From the NCBI RefSeq assembly GCF_932276165.1, contig NC_063994.1, positions 1,984,001-2,048,000 of the forward strand: 64,000 bases of DNA. Direction: 5' to 3'. This stretch comes from Plutella xylostella (Eukaryota > Arthropoda > Insecta > Lepidoptera > Plutellidae). Positions within the stretch are counted from its first letter, which is position 1, and the number at the start of each line of letters is the position of its first letter. The position numbers and the translations under genes are program-made. Positions 10,551 through 22,295 of this stretch are shown in pieces. Below the pieces are notes generated by a model. That model was not told where the DNA came from. It was given only the letters and a program-made list of their open reading frames with translations, and ran no database searches.

Positions 10551-11086
10551 CTGGGTAGAATAGGAAATTATAAATTATTGTTACAAATATAACTCCGAAC
10601 CTCAGAATAATAACAGGAAGCAATCGTATTTACACCGCGACGACGTACTCTGTGGTCGGCAGATAAGCCATGGCGGGAAACGTCAAAAAGGATGGAGTTG
10701 ATTTGAATATGGAGTCGTGTTCTTGTTGTATTTTCTGATTTAATTTGTTTGTTATTGATATAAATCCTCATGTTTTCAAGTTGTATTAATGATTTATGGT
10801 AAAACGAACCTATTTCACAAATGAGTTTACTTTTTGTGTCACCTTTTCCTTCTGGTTTTAACATTATATTAATTATAAAAAAGGTGTTTATAGGTGATGG
10901 AAAACAAGTGACGGATGATGATGTAATGTGATTAATACCGAAAGAAAATGTGTTGCGACGAAAATGGTTTAATTTTTTATATTATTGTAGGTATCAATCT
11001 TGGTTTTTTGTAGTAGTTGGATATTAATTAATGTAAAGGTTCGTCTAGCGTAGACCCACCTTAATAATGTGAAGTGAGTATACATA

Positions 11087-11255
11087 AGAATATAACGGTA
11101 CGCGTTAATGCAAGCTTTTGAATGCCGGAGGGAATCTTCGTTGGAGGTTTTTAGTCTATTTAGTCGAGAAAAAACAAGTGACTGTTGCATTTTGTAATGA
11201 CGATAATGAAAGAATTGACGCATTCGTCGCACCCGCATCTGGGTAGAAAAGAGTC
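11087..11255 (-). pseudogene. decayed acceptor-side relic of exon E
   Basis: The plus strand shows diverged matches to exon E in order: the GTACGCGTT (INAYR) region, GAATCTTCGTTGGAGG (the NEDS region), then GACGCATTCGTCGCACCCGC and the acceptor CTACCCAG. About 70 bases have been inserted between the last two blocks. The 3' part of the exon is absent. This is the opposite half from E2/E3, is clearly older (many substitutions), and lies upstream of exon E in transcription order. Confidence 0.65.
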
Positions 11256-11371
11256 GCGAGCACAAGTTTCGAACCTCCGTTAACGTTGCGTATCGTCAAC
11301 TGTCACTGTCAAAATGTAAGGCAAAGTTAGTTCCAAAAGTGAAATTGTTTTTTCCATATGTTAGGTGGAAT

Positions 11372-11463
11372 TTCACCAAACGCTAAACGTATTTTTAGTA
11401 GCCTGTCATACGTCTGTCAGTTAGTACAAAATGGATTTAAATACGTTTAGCGTTTGGTAAAAG
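11372..11463. mobile_element. short hairpin MITE
   Basis: CACCAAACGCTAAACGTATT and AATACGTTTAGCGTTTGGT are inverted arms around about 45 bp of unique sequence. Confidence 0.65.
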
Positions 11464-11715
11464 TGACCCTTCGTGTAGATTCGAAAATAGTATCGAATCC
11501 GGTGCTCGCCGCACAAGGGCCAGCTGAAAACCAGTCTTGTAAGATGATGTTACGAAGAAAGTGTTGAAAATGAGACCCGAAGGAAAACGTAAGAGAGGAA
11601 GACCAAGAAGGTGATTGCGTGAATGAAAATATGAGAGAGTGTGGAGCGAATGAGGATATGACAGAGGACAGGATAAAATGACATGACGAACAAAGCCGAC
11701 CCTCAATAATCAAAA

Positions 11716-11952
11716 AAAATCAAAAATCAAAAATGTATTTATTGTTACAAACAAATCATTAACAAAAATGGCAAGGGCCCTTGTACTAGGTGGTAACCTG
11801 TATTACTAGGTACCCCGCTCTTTCACCACGACAATAATTATTTTAAAAGTAGCAGTATATTAAAACACTGTACGCTATTAATTTAAGTTTTAGAATTGTA
11901 GGTATATATATTATTATAACTATCTGAGTTGGTTAGTAATGTAAAGTGTGTG

Positions 11953-12005
<53 letters not shown>

Positions 12006-12565
12006 GTGTGTGTGTGTGTGTGTGGTGTGTATGTGACAATGGGCTAACATTTTAATTAACAAGATTCTCTGTTTCCTTATAGCTAAATTTTAACAATAGA
12101 TTAGGTAACTTTCTTTTAATTTCGTTAATAGTCAAAGGATAAATTTGAATTATTTTATTTACTTTATTATAGATTGATGAACACTGGATCATAAACTGTT
12201 TTTTGGCAAATTTAGTGTTAAATATGGAAGACCTACAGACAATGTCATTTCTTCTTTTGAGCATATGTTGTTTGTCAAATGGTAAGCTTTTATGTTTTTT
12301 TAATATAATATTTAAAATATACATTTGCCGCGCAGTCAGTAATTTATATGTGTTATGCAATTCATAAGTTGGGAACCGTATCGGCTTAAAGTGCATAACT
12401 TTTATAAGGGCTCTCTGGGCTCTCTCGATGGTTATAAAATGGGTCTTAGCTGCTCCACCCCACACAGTTATACAGTAACATAAAACTGATTGGGCGAGTG
12501 CTTTATAAGTACTTATTAGAAGTTTAGCATTTGCGACATGTCTTAACTTACTAAACACCCAACAA
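11716..12565 (-). mobile_element. CR1-like LINE, 5'-truncated 3' fragment
   Basis: The minus-strand open frame 12579-12052 reads LRHVANAKLLISTYKALAQS, then VLCYCITVWGGAAKTHFITI, then ERAQRALIKVMHFKP, and ends ENLVN. It aligns with the C-terminus of the intact LINE at 52678-55671 (LCQSLLCYCIPIWGGAAATH; ERAQRMVIKIMF). The 3' UTR has a long (CA)n tract (11943-12030) immediately after the stop and ends in a repeated TTTTTGA tail near 11716. The truncation point is around 12565. Confidence 0.85.
11943..12030. repeat. (GT)n microsatellite in LINE 3' UTR
   Basis: About 85 bp of nearly pure GT dinucleotide with a few CG interruptions, inside the LINE 3' UTR. Confidence 0.95.
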
Positions 12566-12673
12566 TAAGGATAAGGCAAGGAAGAAGAAGAGCCCCTGAA
12601 GCTTTGTCAAACAGAAAAGCATAGCGTGCGGGAGAGCTAACTTGACGCCGCGCTATGACGCTAAGATGTATTG

Positions 12674-12778
12674 TATACCTTGTTTCACGAGGAAAGACAT
12701 CTGACAGGACCCATATTACATTCAAATAAGGGTAGTTTTTGTTTGTATCAGATGTCTTTCCCCGTGAAACAAGGTATA
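12674..12778. mobile_element. hairpin MITE with TA flanks
   Basis: ACCTTGTTTCACGAGGAAAG and its near complement CTTTCCCCGTGAAACAAGGT, flanked by TA on both sides, spacing about 50 bp. Consistent with a Tc1/mariner-type MITE. Confidence 0.7.
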
Positions 12779-13011
12779 GTAATAGGGTAAAATACCGTCT
12801 GTTTGACGTTGTTGCGTTGCGTACTGCTAGTAACGCTTCTGTTCTGTTCTGTTTTGCGAAGCCTTTATTGTCCATTGCACATGCTGAGTTGGTGCCGTTT
12901 TGACGCTCTGGAGCTTTATTTGTTTTGTATTGTATTATTTTCTTATGTTTCAGTGTGTTAAATAAAGGTTTCTTTCTTTCAAAAAAAAAAGTGACTGATA
13001 ATAATGGCAAT

Positions 13012-13066
13012 AGTCAAGGACTTCATGCATTAGTCACACCCGCAATCCGCATGTGGATAGGATAGT
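13012..13066 (-). pseudogene. very decayed acceptor-side relic of exon E
   Basis: A stretch resembling the exon E acceptor and CGCDEC region (GCATTAGTCACACCCGCA, a small insertion, then GTGGATAGG). It is followed by the GAAAAAACAAGTGACTG block that also lies inside the 11.1-kb relic. It is short and diverged; the shared block order is the main support. Confidence 0.4.
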
Positions 13067-13934
13067 AGAGAGGTGTTTACCTAGTTGCGAAAAAACAAGT
13101 GACTGATGTAGTGACGAAAGAAATTTGTTACAGGCTAACAGCTACGAAAATTAGGGTGAAAAAAAATGTTTTATTGTGAAGTCCATTTTGCTCTTGTGGC
13201 TATATTTTGTAATTTTTCACAATACCTACAGAGTTTGCAAAAATGATATTTATCGTTAACTACAAAATCTTGATTTTTTGTTTTTGTAAGTAATCATTTT
13301 TTTATATTTTTATTCTCTAATCAACTTTGTTATAAGTAAGTACATATTTAGTGAGCAAAGGAAAATATATTATAATAGGTATTTTTTAACGTAATTATTC
13401 TGTTCAGAATGCAGAACTGAGTTTGCCTGCTTTGCCAATTAATATCAATATTGTAGACTCATACAATTTAATGATATTATGATATATACCTACCTACATT
13501 AAATTATTGAAATACATTAATAACAATACAGTCTTCATCTAAAGGTTGCCTGAAAGAGATCGCTTTTAGTTGTAAGACCGCCTTGTACCCTGGTTTAGTA
13601 ACAACTTGTTAATTTTATTAATAAAATATAAAAAATAATAATATATATGTATAATAAAAAATATTCTATCTATGTGATTGTGGTCTGGCTTGTTGTTGTC
13701 CCCTCGGCTGCCAACCAACCTTTATAAGGTCGGCGGTAAAATCTGGTGCTAGGATCAATAGTAAAAATTTAAAATGTTCACCGAAGTTTATCAGATCTAT
13801 GCTATGTATGATAAACACTATAAAAAAGTTCCATTGAGAAAATAACCCAATTACCTACTCGGCTACTCCTAAACGTAAAAAAACTAAATAACGCCAGTAC
13901 ATTTAGCGCGCCTCAGAATATTTGCAACGTAACG

Positions 13935-15786
13935 TAACGTCCCTGTAGTTGATAGGGTCCCAGTAATTGATAGTTTCAACTTTATGGTTGAACGATAAGA
14001 AAACTAATTAAGTTTTTAAACGCACTCCTATCAATATTTGAACTTTGAAGTCTGTTAAATTGACAACCAAAGTGTGAGTATTCTGCATCGATTCAATTTC
14101 AAGTTACAATTTTTTTCCCGTGCAGCCGTTTGCATCAACGCGTTTACTTGTGTTTCGTTAATTGAATAACTAAGCTCGGAGTGTTCGCCGGTACGATATT
14201 GCAGTTGATTTATGGCGTTTTACGGGTAAGTATTGTCTTTATTACCTTTGCATGTAAAGTAACTGCGCTGGTTCATGCTTATTTTACCAATTTTTATTAT
14301 ATTTACTTGTTTATGACGAGTATCATCTACTAGGACAAGAAAAACCCAAATACCTAGTAATTGATACCCCCTATCAAGTAATAGGTCAAAACTATTTTTT
14401 TAATTTGCTCGTAATATCAAAGGTATAAGGGTGACAATACAATAAAATTTGTCTTTGTTTATTTCTGGGTTGAAAATATTGCACGGGTCTAGTACTTGAT
14501 AGGGTATCAAGTACTGGTCATCTAGCTATCAACTATTGGTTATACACATTTTTAATTACAATAAAATTTTCGTTGCTGGTACAATAATAATTTGATAAGA
14601 TGCCACCAATTATAGTTAAAATGCTTGCTTATAGTGAGGATTCAATGCTACGAGCTTATGAAGAGGTAAAATCTGGTTTACCAATAGCTGCTGCAGCCCT
14701 TAAATACAATGTACTTTATATTATGATTATAAAGTGAACAGTAAGACTCCCCTTGATTGGCGTATGGGTCCAAAAACTTTTTTATCGCCAGCGCAAGAAA
14801 ACACCATAGTTTAGGAGATATTAAGCATGGCAAAGAAAAAGAAAAAAAAAATAGAACCGAAAGAAAAACGAGCTGAAGAAAGACATAGAAAAAAGAGAAG
14901 AAGATGAAGCCATGAAGATTAAACAAGAAAAGAATTTAGCAAATAAAACTGCATCACAACAGAATCTAGACGCCTTGCAAATGACCAAAAAAGTATTGTT
15001 TGATTCTTCAAGCGAAGATGATGTGGAAATACAGGAAGAAAATAATAAGAATGATAATGGAGAAAGACGGACGAATAAGAACGATTAAGACAAAAGAAGA
15101 AACAAGAAATGGATAAATCTAAAGCCAAGGAAACTACAGTGAAAAAGAAAACAGATATTTTCGGAAATAAGAAAAAAGATTAATTATATTCTATAAGTGA
15201 AAGTGAAGCCGAAAAGTGGGTGCCTCCTCATGATAGTACGGATGATCTCGAGAGTGATGACTATACTATTTTCTAGAATTTGTTGATTTGTATAAGAAGT
15301 TTAAATGATTGTTTTTTCCTATTAAACATTTATACTGTTGTATAATACTTATTTTTAATGGTGAATTTCATAAGGTCTCATTATAATAACAACGTTAACG
15401 TAATTATAATAAAGACGTGTAAAATGTTCAGTGTTTTTATGTATGAAAATTATTTTACTTTTGCTATGACAGATTTTTAATACTTTGTATTTTATTTTAT
15501 TTTTTTGTTGATGACTTCATATCAATTACTGGAACACAGAATGTAAAACTGCTTTGTCGAAGTGAAAAATTTCCTATCAATTATAGGTACATTTTGAGAC
15601 TGTTTGAATTTTCTCGGAAAATAGTAAAAAACGTTTAATTAGATACTTGATTGTAAGGAGATAATTTAGATAGAAGACTGATTTACCAAATTTTGTTACT
15701 TAGTTACCGCCTGATTTCGTAATAAAAGTTTTTCCCTAACAACGCTTTTGTTATTGCCACTATTGTGTCAACTACTGGGACATTTA
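13935..15786 (+). mobile_element. decayed pogo-like transposon with subterminal repeats
   Basis: The ends match as imperfect inverted repeats (TCCCTGTAGTTGATAG left; TCCCAGTAGTTGACAC as complement on the right), each flanked by TA. Motifs such as CAGTAATTGATAG and CTATCAAGTACTGG recur near 13945, 13960, 14350, 14375, 14490, 14505, 14525, 15520 and 15570. At 14600 an open stretch reads YSEDSMLRAYEEVKSGLPIA-AAALKYNV, like the N-terminal helix-turn-helix of pogo/CENP-B-type transposases. It is followed, across stops, by LDWRMGPKTFLSPAQENTI, a Lys-rich stretch, and an acidic tail with EKWVPPHDSTDDLESDDY. The DDE core is missing or unrecognisable. Confidence 0.75.
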
Positions 15787-15971
15787 CCTTAGGTAAATAT
15801 TTTGTTATCACGTTAATTGTAAATAAACGGGGCTATTTGGTATTTTATTTGCATTATGTAAGTGGAACTGATTCCTTGCACCTGAGTCGTGGGAGTATTA
15901 TGACAGTCTAATGCCATGGCAAAGTAGCATTAGACAGTCTTCAAAAATACACGACATATCAACGAAATTCA

Positions 15972-16181
15972 TTGTGGTGTAGCATGTATACCAAATTTAA
16001 AGGTGTAATTATAGCAGAGAGACATTCTAGAAGCATAACACGAGCTAAAACCAAACCATACCGCGATGTAGAAACGTACGACAGTGCCATCGCGCGGGTG
16101 GAGTTAGAAACTCAAATTGCGACCGCCGCCGCCGCCGCCGCGCTGCCTTACCAGAAGAGTTACTCTATATTGACGAAATAA
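15972..16181 (+). other. repeat R copy 1 with small open frame (TKPYRDV motif)
   Basis: CGAGCTAAAACCAAACCATA-CCGCGATGTAG and GCCATCGCGCGG recur at 20510-20600 and 26668-26760. In this copy the frame reads RAKTKPYRDVETYDSAIARV-ELETQI and ends in a GCC-repeat alanine run. In the 20.5-kb copy the same frame (TKPYRDVGPLNSAIARIKLE) stays open; in the third it is interrupted. Function unknown. Confidence 0.5.
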
Positions 16182-16494
16182 TAGCGAACGGGAGCAGCTG
16201 TCATGCAATTGGCACGTTTAAATCAACGAGATAGAGTCGTGGCTCGCGCCGCAGCTATACGAAACTTACAACAACAAGAACAATTTGTTCTTTGACAGAG
16301 AGGGACAAAACAGTGTATTAGTTAAAACGTATTGTAACTTTTCTATGAATAAGGGGGTTAGTTTTTTGTCAAACCATAGCTTGTACAGGTTTCTGCGTTT
16401 CTACAAACACTAACGTGTAATCACCCACTTTCCGCACTTTTCAGCCAGTTTCAATAAGTTACCGCCGGGGCTGTAACTACAATTTGATACATAG

Positions 16495-16728
16495 GTAGGT
16501 ACCACAGACCTGTATTTGAGTAGACAACGCAAGTGCATGTACTTCGCGTGTAAAAAGGGAGTGAAATTATCTTCCTTTAGCGCAGTGTCATTAAGGACGT
16601 TCCTAAACTAAATCGTTCAAGTGACGTGACTGACGTGACAGTATGTATAAAAATAATGGCACGCTTGGTTTCTATACAAGGAATGAGACAAGCGTTGTCT
16701 ATTCAAATACAGGTCTGTGGTAGGTACC
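16495..16728. mobile_element. MITE with about 30-bp inverted arms
   Basis: ACCACAGACCTGTATTTGAG-TAGACAACGC at 16501-16530 is matched by its complement at 16692-16721 with one mismatch. Confidence 0.7.
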
Positions 16729-16732
16729 CTGT

Positions 16733-16945
16733 GGTGTGTGTCTAAGCAACTAATACTACTACAATTTAAAAAAATCAACGGAAGATGTAAGGTTATTCTA
16801 ATGTGTGTACGTATGTGACTTTTTATTTTATTTTAGATTTTTTAATAGGGTGAAATTCGACGTATATTTTTACAATAATTAGTCGATTGTCAAAAAATCA
16901 GTCCATCACCACCAAGAAACATATTATAAGTACTACGAGAATACC
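16733..16945 (+). repeat. dispersed repeat Q, uninterrupted copy
   Basis: TGTCTAAGCAACTAATACTA, ATCAACGGAAGATGTAAGG, GGGTGAAATTCGACGTAT and CACCACCAAGAAACATAT run continuously here. The same blocks flank the 22296-23351 palindrome, so this copy is the empty-site reference for that insertion. Confidence 0.7.
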
Positions 16946-17429
16946 GCCACTATTTCACAAAGGTTTAGTGGCGGGTACTGTTTGTATAATTATTTTATTT
17001 ATCGGGTCACAGATTAGGAAAACCACAACGATTTTTAAATTGGGCGTTGCGGACGGGAGATACTGTCATCCTCTAATGGGATGCGAAGGGGTGGAAATGA
17101 CTAAACATTGAGTATGAATGGTCTGGAGACGAAATAGGCAGACGTTCCCCTCTGGCGGGGTAGTGGGCCAGAAAGGCCCGATTTATAAAAACTAGTTGCA
17201 GTCTCAATTTTCACTAGACTCAATCTAGTTGGCAAAGCGTTAGTTTCATAGAAAATGATTTGTTTAAATACTAAAATGACAGCTTTAATTAATAGAATAT
17301 CCGGATTCCGGTTTTGATCACAGATTTGGTCATGGTTTATTGTTATAAGCTGTTTCCTAGCAACCAATGTCAAAAAAAATGCAATAGTGATGTACCGGTA
17401 AGTAGATATGTATTAATCGACAAAAAAGG

Positions 17430-17720
17430 TCATAGTTGGGAAGCGTCGGTAGTCGAGGTGACTTCGGTGATCGTAACTGATCACTGAGGTTAAGCAACAA
17501 CTGACACGGTCAGCCATTGAATGGGTTACCGATTTCAAATGGTTCTTTTCTGGACGCTTCCGTGCTTCGGACGGCACGTTAAGCCGTGGGTCCGGTTGCT
17601 GCTTCGGCAGCAGTCGTTAAGCCTAGTCAGAGGCCGCCCGAAGGGCATCTGACCGTCGGGTTGCCCACTTACCCGACAACTTCAGTGCATTGTACTCATT
17701 CAAAAACGGCGATACGGCTC
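17430..17720 (+). mobile_element. 5S rRNA-derived SINE (SINE3-like), 5' part
   Basis: TGATCACTGAGGTTAAGCAAC followed by ACGGTCAGCCATTGAATGGG and TTACC mirrors the internal promoter part of 5S rRNA (GATCACTGA-GTTAAGCAAC ... TGGATGGGTGACC). A non-5S body follows: GCTGCTTCGGCAGCAGTCGTT, AGAGGCCGCCCGAAGGGCATC and TTGCCCACTTACCCGACAAC. The body is shared with the minus-strand insertion at 60022-60251. The 3' end here is truncated. Confidence 0.75.
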
Positions 17721-18616
17721 GCGACCTATCACGTGAGTATAAATGTACAGCTAAAAATGGGTGAATTCGTTTATTAAACATTCATAATTAAATTTAACTA
17801 CTTACCTAATTAATTTAAAATTAGTATTTCTAACCCATGTTCTCGAATTCATCGATAACACTTATCGATAATTGTTACATCCATTGGCAAGAAAAATGAA
17901 GACACTGTGTTCATTATTAAATGTCACTTCACGTAACCCTTATTGCTGGGAATTAAAACTCATAATGATATGTCCCATGAGACATAATCATGGTAAACGG
18001 TAAAATTTCCCCCCGCAAAAATTGGCAGACTTTTTTGTATCAAGAAAGATCGCTATGACGCTTCCCGAGGGTACACCCGAGTCCGCGTTGTTATGTGACT
18101 CAATATCAATTATGTTTAGTGCCAATTTCTGCATTGTCGGTTATCTAACCGACAGGGATTGATTTATAAATTAAACGTCATCTCCATATAAAATTCATGA
18201 CAGACCACTACTCCCTGGTTACACTCTAACCGAGAAATGGTGAAATTGGCACTTAGGTTTCTATTCTACCTCTATGGTTATGGAATACCTTCCAGAGGAG
18301 AACTGAGAGGGCAAGGGGATTTACATAAAGGATATCATACCATGGGTATGGGATATAATGATGAGATTGAGATGGAATATTAGAGGCATTGTGGAGGCAA
18401 TGGCTGTACAAGAGCAGGCTGTGAAGGGGATGTAGACTGATTATAGTTTCATTTAAAAAAAAAACTTTTGAATGGAATTTTTGGGGAATCAGGGGATGCC
18501 CAAATTTGGGGAATTCGATAAGACTTTTTAGGGATTTGGATGAATTAGCTTTGGCAACCCTGGATGTAGTAGAAGGGGAGATGTTTTTTTTTTACAAAAG
18601 TACTTACTTACAAAAT
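17721..18616. other. unassigned intron sequence
   Basis: AT-rich; no coding, repeat or RNA signature that I can support. ATCGATAA palindromic runs occur near 17850-17870. Confidence 0.35.
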
Positions 18617-18772
18617 TTGTTTATCGTGACGAACTGAGTCTGCCCATCTGCCCATAGTGCCCGTGGCCCAAGACTTACGAGTATTATGTTATGAGCCAAG
18701 CTGTGCCGTATTGCCTATCCCTAGGTATATTAATTTAAATCAATTCATAACATATTATCGGTATTTAATTAA
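18617..18772 (+). repeat. dispersed repeat S copy 1
   Basis: TTATCGTGACGAACTGAGTC, AGTGCCCGTGGCCCAAGACT and TATCCCTAGGTATATTAA reappear in order at 26047-26222 with few changes. Confidence 0.7.
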
Positions 18773-19300
18773 CCGACTTCAAAAAAAGGAGGAGGTTCTC
18801 AATTCGTCGGGATCTATTTTTTTTTCTTTTATGTAGGTATGTTCACCGATTACTCCGCCGTTTATGAACTGATTTTGAAATTTTTTTTTGTTGTATTAGG
18901 TTGAGCTCCCAGGTGGTCCCATTTTTTTCAGAATTTTATCTCACCCCCAAGGGTGGGTAAAGGGGTAAAAACAGGGTATGAATTTCCATTTTGGGCACAT
19001 TTTAACTGATTCTAATGAAAAATGAAATTAAGAACGTAAATATAGTTCTTATATCAAAAAAATATGATGGTGACCTTGAGCTGATCTGATGATGGAAACG
19101 GAAGGCAGTCAGGGGAACTCCTCAACGGTATATAGCAACTACTTCGTGTTTAGGCTTGAATGATTCGTATTGATTAGTAGGACTTTTTGGTATCATTTGC
19201 ACCTTACTTTTGATTGAAAATTATTGCAAATAAACTAAAAACTATAAAATAAAATAATAATTAAAAAAAATAAAAAACCGACTTCAAAAAACCACTAAAA
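18773..19300 (+). repeat. lepidopteran ACCGACTTC repeat
   Basis: Begins ACCGACTTCAAAAAAAGGAG with GTTCACCGATTACTCCGCCG following, and ends near a second AACCGACTTCAAAAAACC at 19276. A widespread lepidopteran repeat type without coding capacity here. Confidence 0.6.
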
Positions 19301-19340
19301 TGTAAGAAATAATTTAAGGTTTACACAAATTCTACTCGTA

Positions 19341-19474
19341 TGTGACAGTACAAATATACCTAAGCAGGAACTGTTCTTTTTTTAAGTTAGTGCCATATTT
19401 TTTCTTCAGATTACTTTGTCACCGCACCAACATAAAAAAAGAACAGTTCCTGCTTAGGTATATTTGTACTGACT
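19341..19474. mobile_element. MITE with 38-bp inverted arms
   Basis: ACAGTACAAATATACCTAAG-CAGGAACTGTTC at the left is repeated as its complement at the right end (19437-19474) around a loop of about 55 bp. Confidence 0.8.
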
Positions 19475-19764
19475 GATCTTTATTTACTTTCATAAAAAGT
19501 TTGTACAATAATTATTACAAAAACCACCCCTCGAAAACCGCGAGGTTTATATGGGGGGAGCTGAATCGCTGTTCATACAAAAAGAAATCACAATTTAATA
19601 TTGACTTATATAGCTGTTTGTCATGCGACAATGGATCCCAGTATCAAATACTACGATCCATTTTCGCACGACTTATGTTAACTTATACATAGTTACTTGT
19701 TTGAAATACATTTCTAAACACCACCTAAAATCTGTTGATCAATAATCGACTTTTAGGTAGTGTT

Positions 19765-20430
19765 AGAAAGAATAGAATAGAATAGAATAAATCTTTATTC
19801 AAAGAAAACAACTTATGCTATTACATACATCCCACAAAACCAAATGTTAATATGGTTTGACTGTGGGTAAGGAGTCGCACTACATAACAAATTTATCATA
19901 GCTTAGTAGCATGTTGTTTTAGGATCTGTTTTACTTTATTTTTATTTGTATCTAGACTGTCTAGCACTTCTGTAGGTAACTCGTTTAGTGATTTTGACAA
20001 CATTTATTCCCATTTTCTTTTCCCATAGAAGTTATTATAATGCGGTAACACGTACCTTGATAGGTAATTTAGTTTTCGTAACTGAGCGGGCCGATTTCTA
20101 CGTTTTAATGTATTTTCTTTACAAATTTCTTCAAAAATGGTTGCTATTTTAATTTTATTATGGACACAAATTACTTTACAGTAACGAAATAGGCCAGCAT
20201 CGTCACCTTCAAATTGAATCTTTACGACTGGGAACAATTAACTTTAATAGTCTAAGTTGGATGTTGTAAATTAGCTGAATATTAGATGAAAATGTTCGTC
20301 CATAGCTACTTATACCATATCCTATCAATGAGTTATGTATATGTTGGTCACGTGACTTTATTCTAGGGAGAAAGTTAATTATTGATTGCCAGATATCATG
20401 TCTATAAAACAAGACAGGAATCAGCAATCT
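19765..20430 (-). mobile_element. CR1-like LINE fragment (RT C-terminus, frameshifted)
   Basis: Two overlapping minus-strand frames, 20427-20209 and 20237-20004, read HNSLIGYGISSYGRTFSSNI and then GDDAGLFRYCKVICVHNKIK, ending LPHYNNFYGKRKWE. They are one LINE C-terminus split by a frameshift. The 3' end has AATAAA-like sequence and a TATTC repeat tail (19768-19795). The same family is at 23450-25960. Confidence 0.75.
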
Positions 20431-20690
20431 TCAAAAATTCTTGACAAACTTGTCAGTTGTCATTAAAATTCTTGTCAATCAGTTTACAAATGTTCAAACA
20501 GTGTTAACACGAACTAAAACCAAACCATACCGCGATGTAGGACCGCTCAACAGCGCCATCGCGCGGATAAAATTAGAAACTCGCATTTTATCGCTGTCGC
20601 CACATTATTACATTATTAGTAGTTCAGTATCCACCAACAGAAATAGAGGGCTATTATACATAGGTGTAAAATTTTACATGTGGTTTAGGA
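20344..20690 (+). repeat. dispersed repeat R copy 2 with extended flank
   Basis: Shares long blocks with 26500-26830 (ATTGATTGCCAGATATCATG; GAATCAGCAATCTTCAAAAA; AATGTTCAAACAGT; CCAAACCATACCGCGATGTAG). Its left part overlaps the LINE 5' junction, so the two copies share LINE plus flank and were duplicated together. Confidence 0.65.
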
Positions 20691-21005
20691 TTTTTATTTC
20701 ATAATTATATATTACATGTCAATTCTTTTGTATAGCTACTTATAAACATTTTTTTACATAAGCGTTAACATAAAAATAATCGTAAGTCAAGTTATAATAA
20801 GTAATTAACATGTCAAAGATTCGAAAAATTCAAAATAAAATGTAAATTTGTAAGTGTCATAAAAATTGACACAATTAAAATAATTTACTTAGGTACCTAC
20901 TACCTAATACGAATTTTGATTTAACCAAATTATCTAAGTAATACAAATTCTATTTCTTTCTGTTAATCAATTCATGCACCGTGTAGAAAGCCTGTTCAAT
21001 GAGCC

Positions 21006-21588
21006 ATTTTTAGGGTTCCGTAGCCAAAATGGCAAAAACGGAACCCTTATAGTTTCGTCATGTCCGTCTGTCCGTCTGTCCGTCTGTCCGTCTGTCACAG
21101 CCGATTTACTCGGAAACTATAAGTACTACAGTGATGAAATTTGATGGGAATATGTGTTGTATGAACCGCTACAAAAATATGACACTAAATAGTAAAAAAA
21201 AGAATTGGGGGTGGGGCCCCCCATACATGTAACTGAGGGATGAAATTTTTTTTTTCGATGTACATACCCGTGTGGGGTATCAATGGAAAGGTCTTTTAAA
21301 ATGATATAAAGTTTTCTAAAAAACATTTTTTTAAAGTTAACGGTTTTTGAGATATCAGCTCTCAAAGTCGTAAAAAGTATGTCCCCCCCCCCTCTATTTT
21401 TATAACTACGGGGTATAAAATTCTAAAAAAAATAGAGGTGATGCATGCTAATTAACTCTTTCAACGATTTTTGGTTTGATCAAAGTATCTCTTATAGTTT
21501 TTGAGATAGGTTGATTTAACTGTAATGTTGCTGCTACGGAACCCTTTGTGCGCGAGCCCGACTCGCACTTGGCCGGTTTTTTTTAATT
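21006..21588 (-). repeat. dispersed repeat family 1, inverted copy 2
   Basis: Reverse complement of 3971-4535 over its entire length, including the GTCCGTCT microsatellite and the CTCGCACTTGGCCGGTTT end. Confidence 0.85.
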
Positions 21589-21599
21589 TAAATATAAAT

Positions 21600-22088
21600 G
21601 TAGTTAGCTTCTGCTCTTCATCTCGTAAGTATCTCAGTTGGTATGGCATTGTAGATGCTCGGGCCACACACATACACCGACTGCGCGCACTTCGCGAGCT
21701 TGTGCCGCACAGCGAGGAGGAGGCCGCTGCGGCGGGCTCGCTGGCTCACCTTGTACAACTGCATGTTCTTCCTGACAAACAGGGGAACACGCAGTATGTA
21801 CAAGGAGGGCACCGTCATGAGGCGCAGGTCGACGAATGATGGTCGAGCCGATTCGCCGATTTTGATACGGGCCATAGCTCGTATTGCCCGCTTTTGTATG
21901 ATGAATACCCGATGCCAATCCGCTGCACGGCCCCACAGCCCAATGCCGTATGTGAGGAGGGACTGAACAGTGGCAAAGTAGCAGGATCTCGTCACATCTT
22001 GCGGAACCGTCGCTGCCAGCCGCTGAAGGCCGAAGCACGCGCTTCCAAGGCTACCACACAACCACTCGATGTGCGAGTCCCACAACAT
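21600..22088 (-). mobile_element. LINE fragment (RT C-terminus), second family
   Basis: The minus-strand frame 22088-21618 (156 codons) reads GLQRLAATVPQDVTRSCYFA, then TVQSLLTYGIGLWGRAADWH, then IQKRAIRAMARIKIGESARP, and ends GPSIYNAIPTEILTR. The LTYGI-x-LWG and QKRAIR-x-M motifs are those of CR1/Jockey-like LINE C-termini. It is cut at both ends; GC-rich codon use unlike the other LINE pieces suggests a different family. Confidence 0.8.
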
Positions 22089-22295
22089 ACCCTGTGTATC
22101 TAAGCAACTAATACATTTAAAAAAAAAATCAACGGAAGATGTAAGGAAATTCTAATGTGTGTATGTGAAAAAGAGTAGAGTAGTTTGTAAAAATTGACGT
22201 TCATCAAAAAATATTATTTTTTTACGATGAATAAAAATATTTGACTTTGACTTTGACAAAATAGTCGTACCTTTTATTTTATTTTATATTTCTTA
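22085..22295 (+). repeat. repeat Q, left part interrupted by palindromic element
   Basis: Matches 16733-16850 (TATCTAAGCAACTAATACAT; ATCAACGGAAGATGTAAGG), then TTTTATTTTATTTTATATTTC up to TTA at 22293-22295. Confidence 0.6.

Noticed and set aside
9288..10592. Repeated plus-strand open frames MRLRRFSSQDSWNA
   Set aside because: Antisense of the GC-rich exon E copies.
17430..17560. 5S rRNA gene
   Set aside because: Only the internal promoter-like part matches, with insertions, and it continues into a repeat body shared with a SINE insertion at 60 kb.
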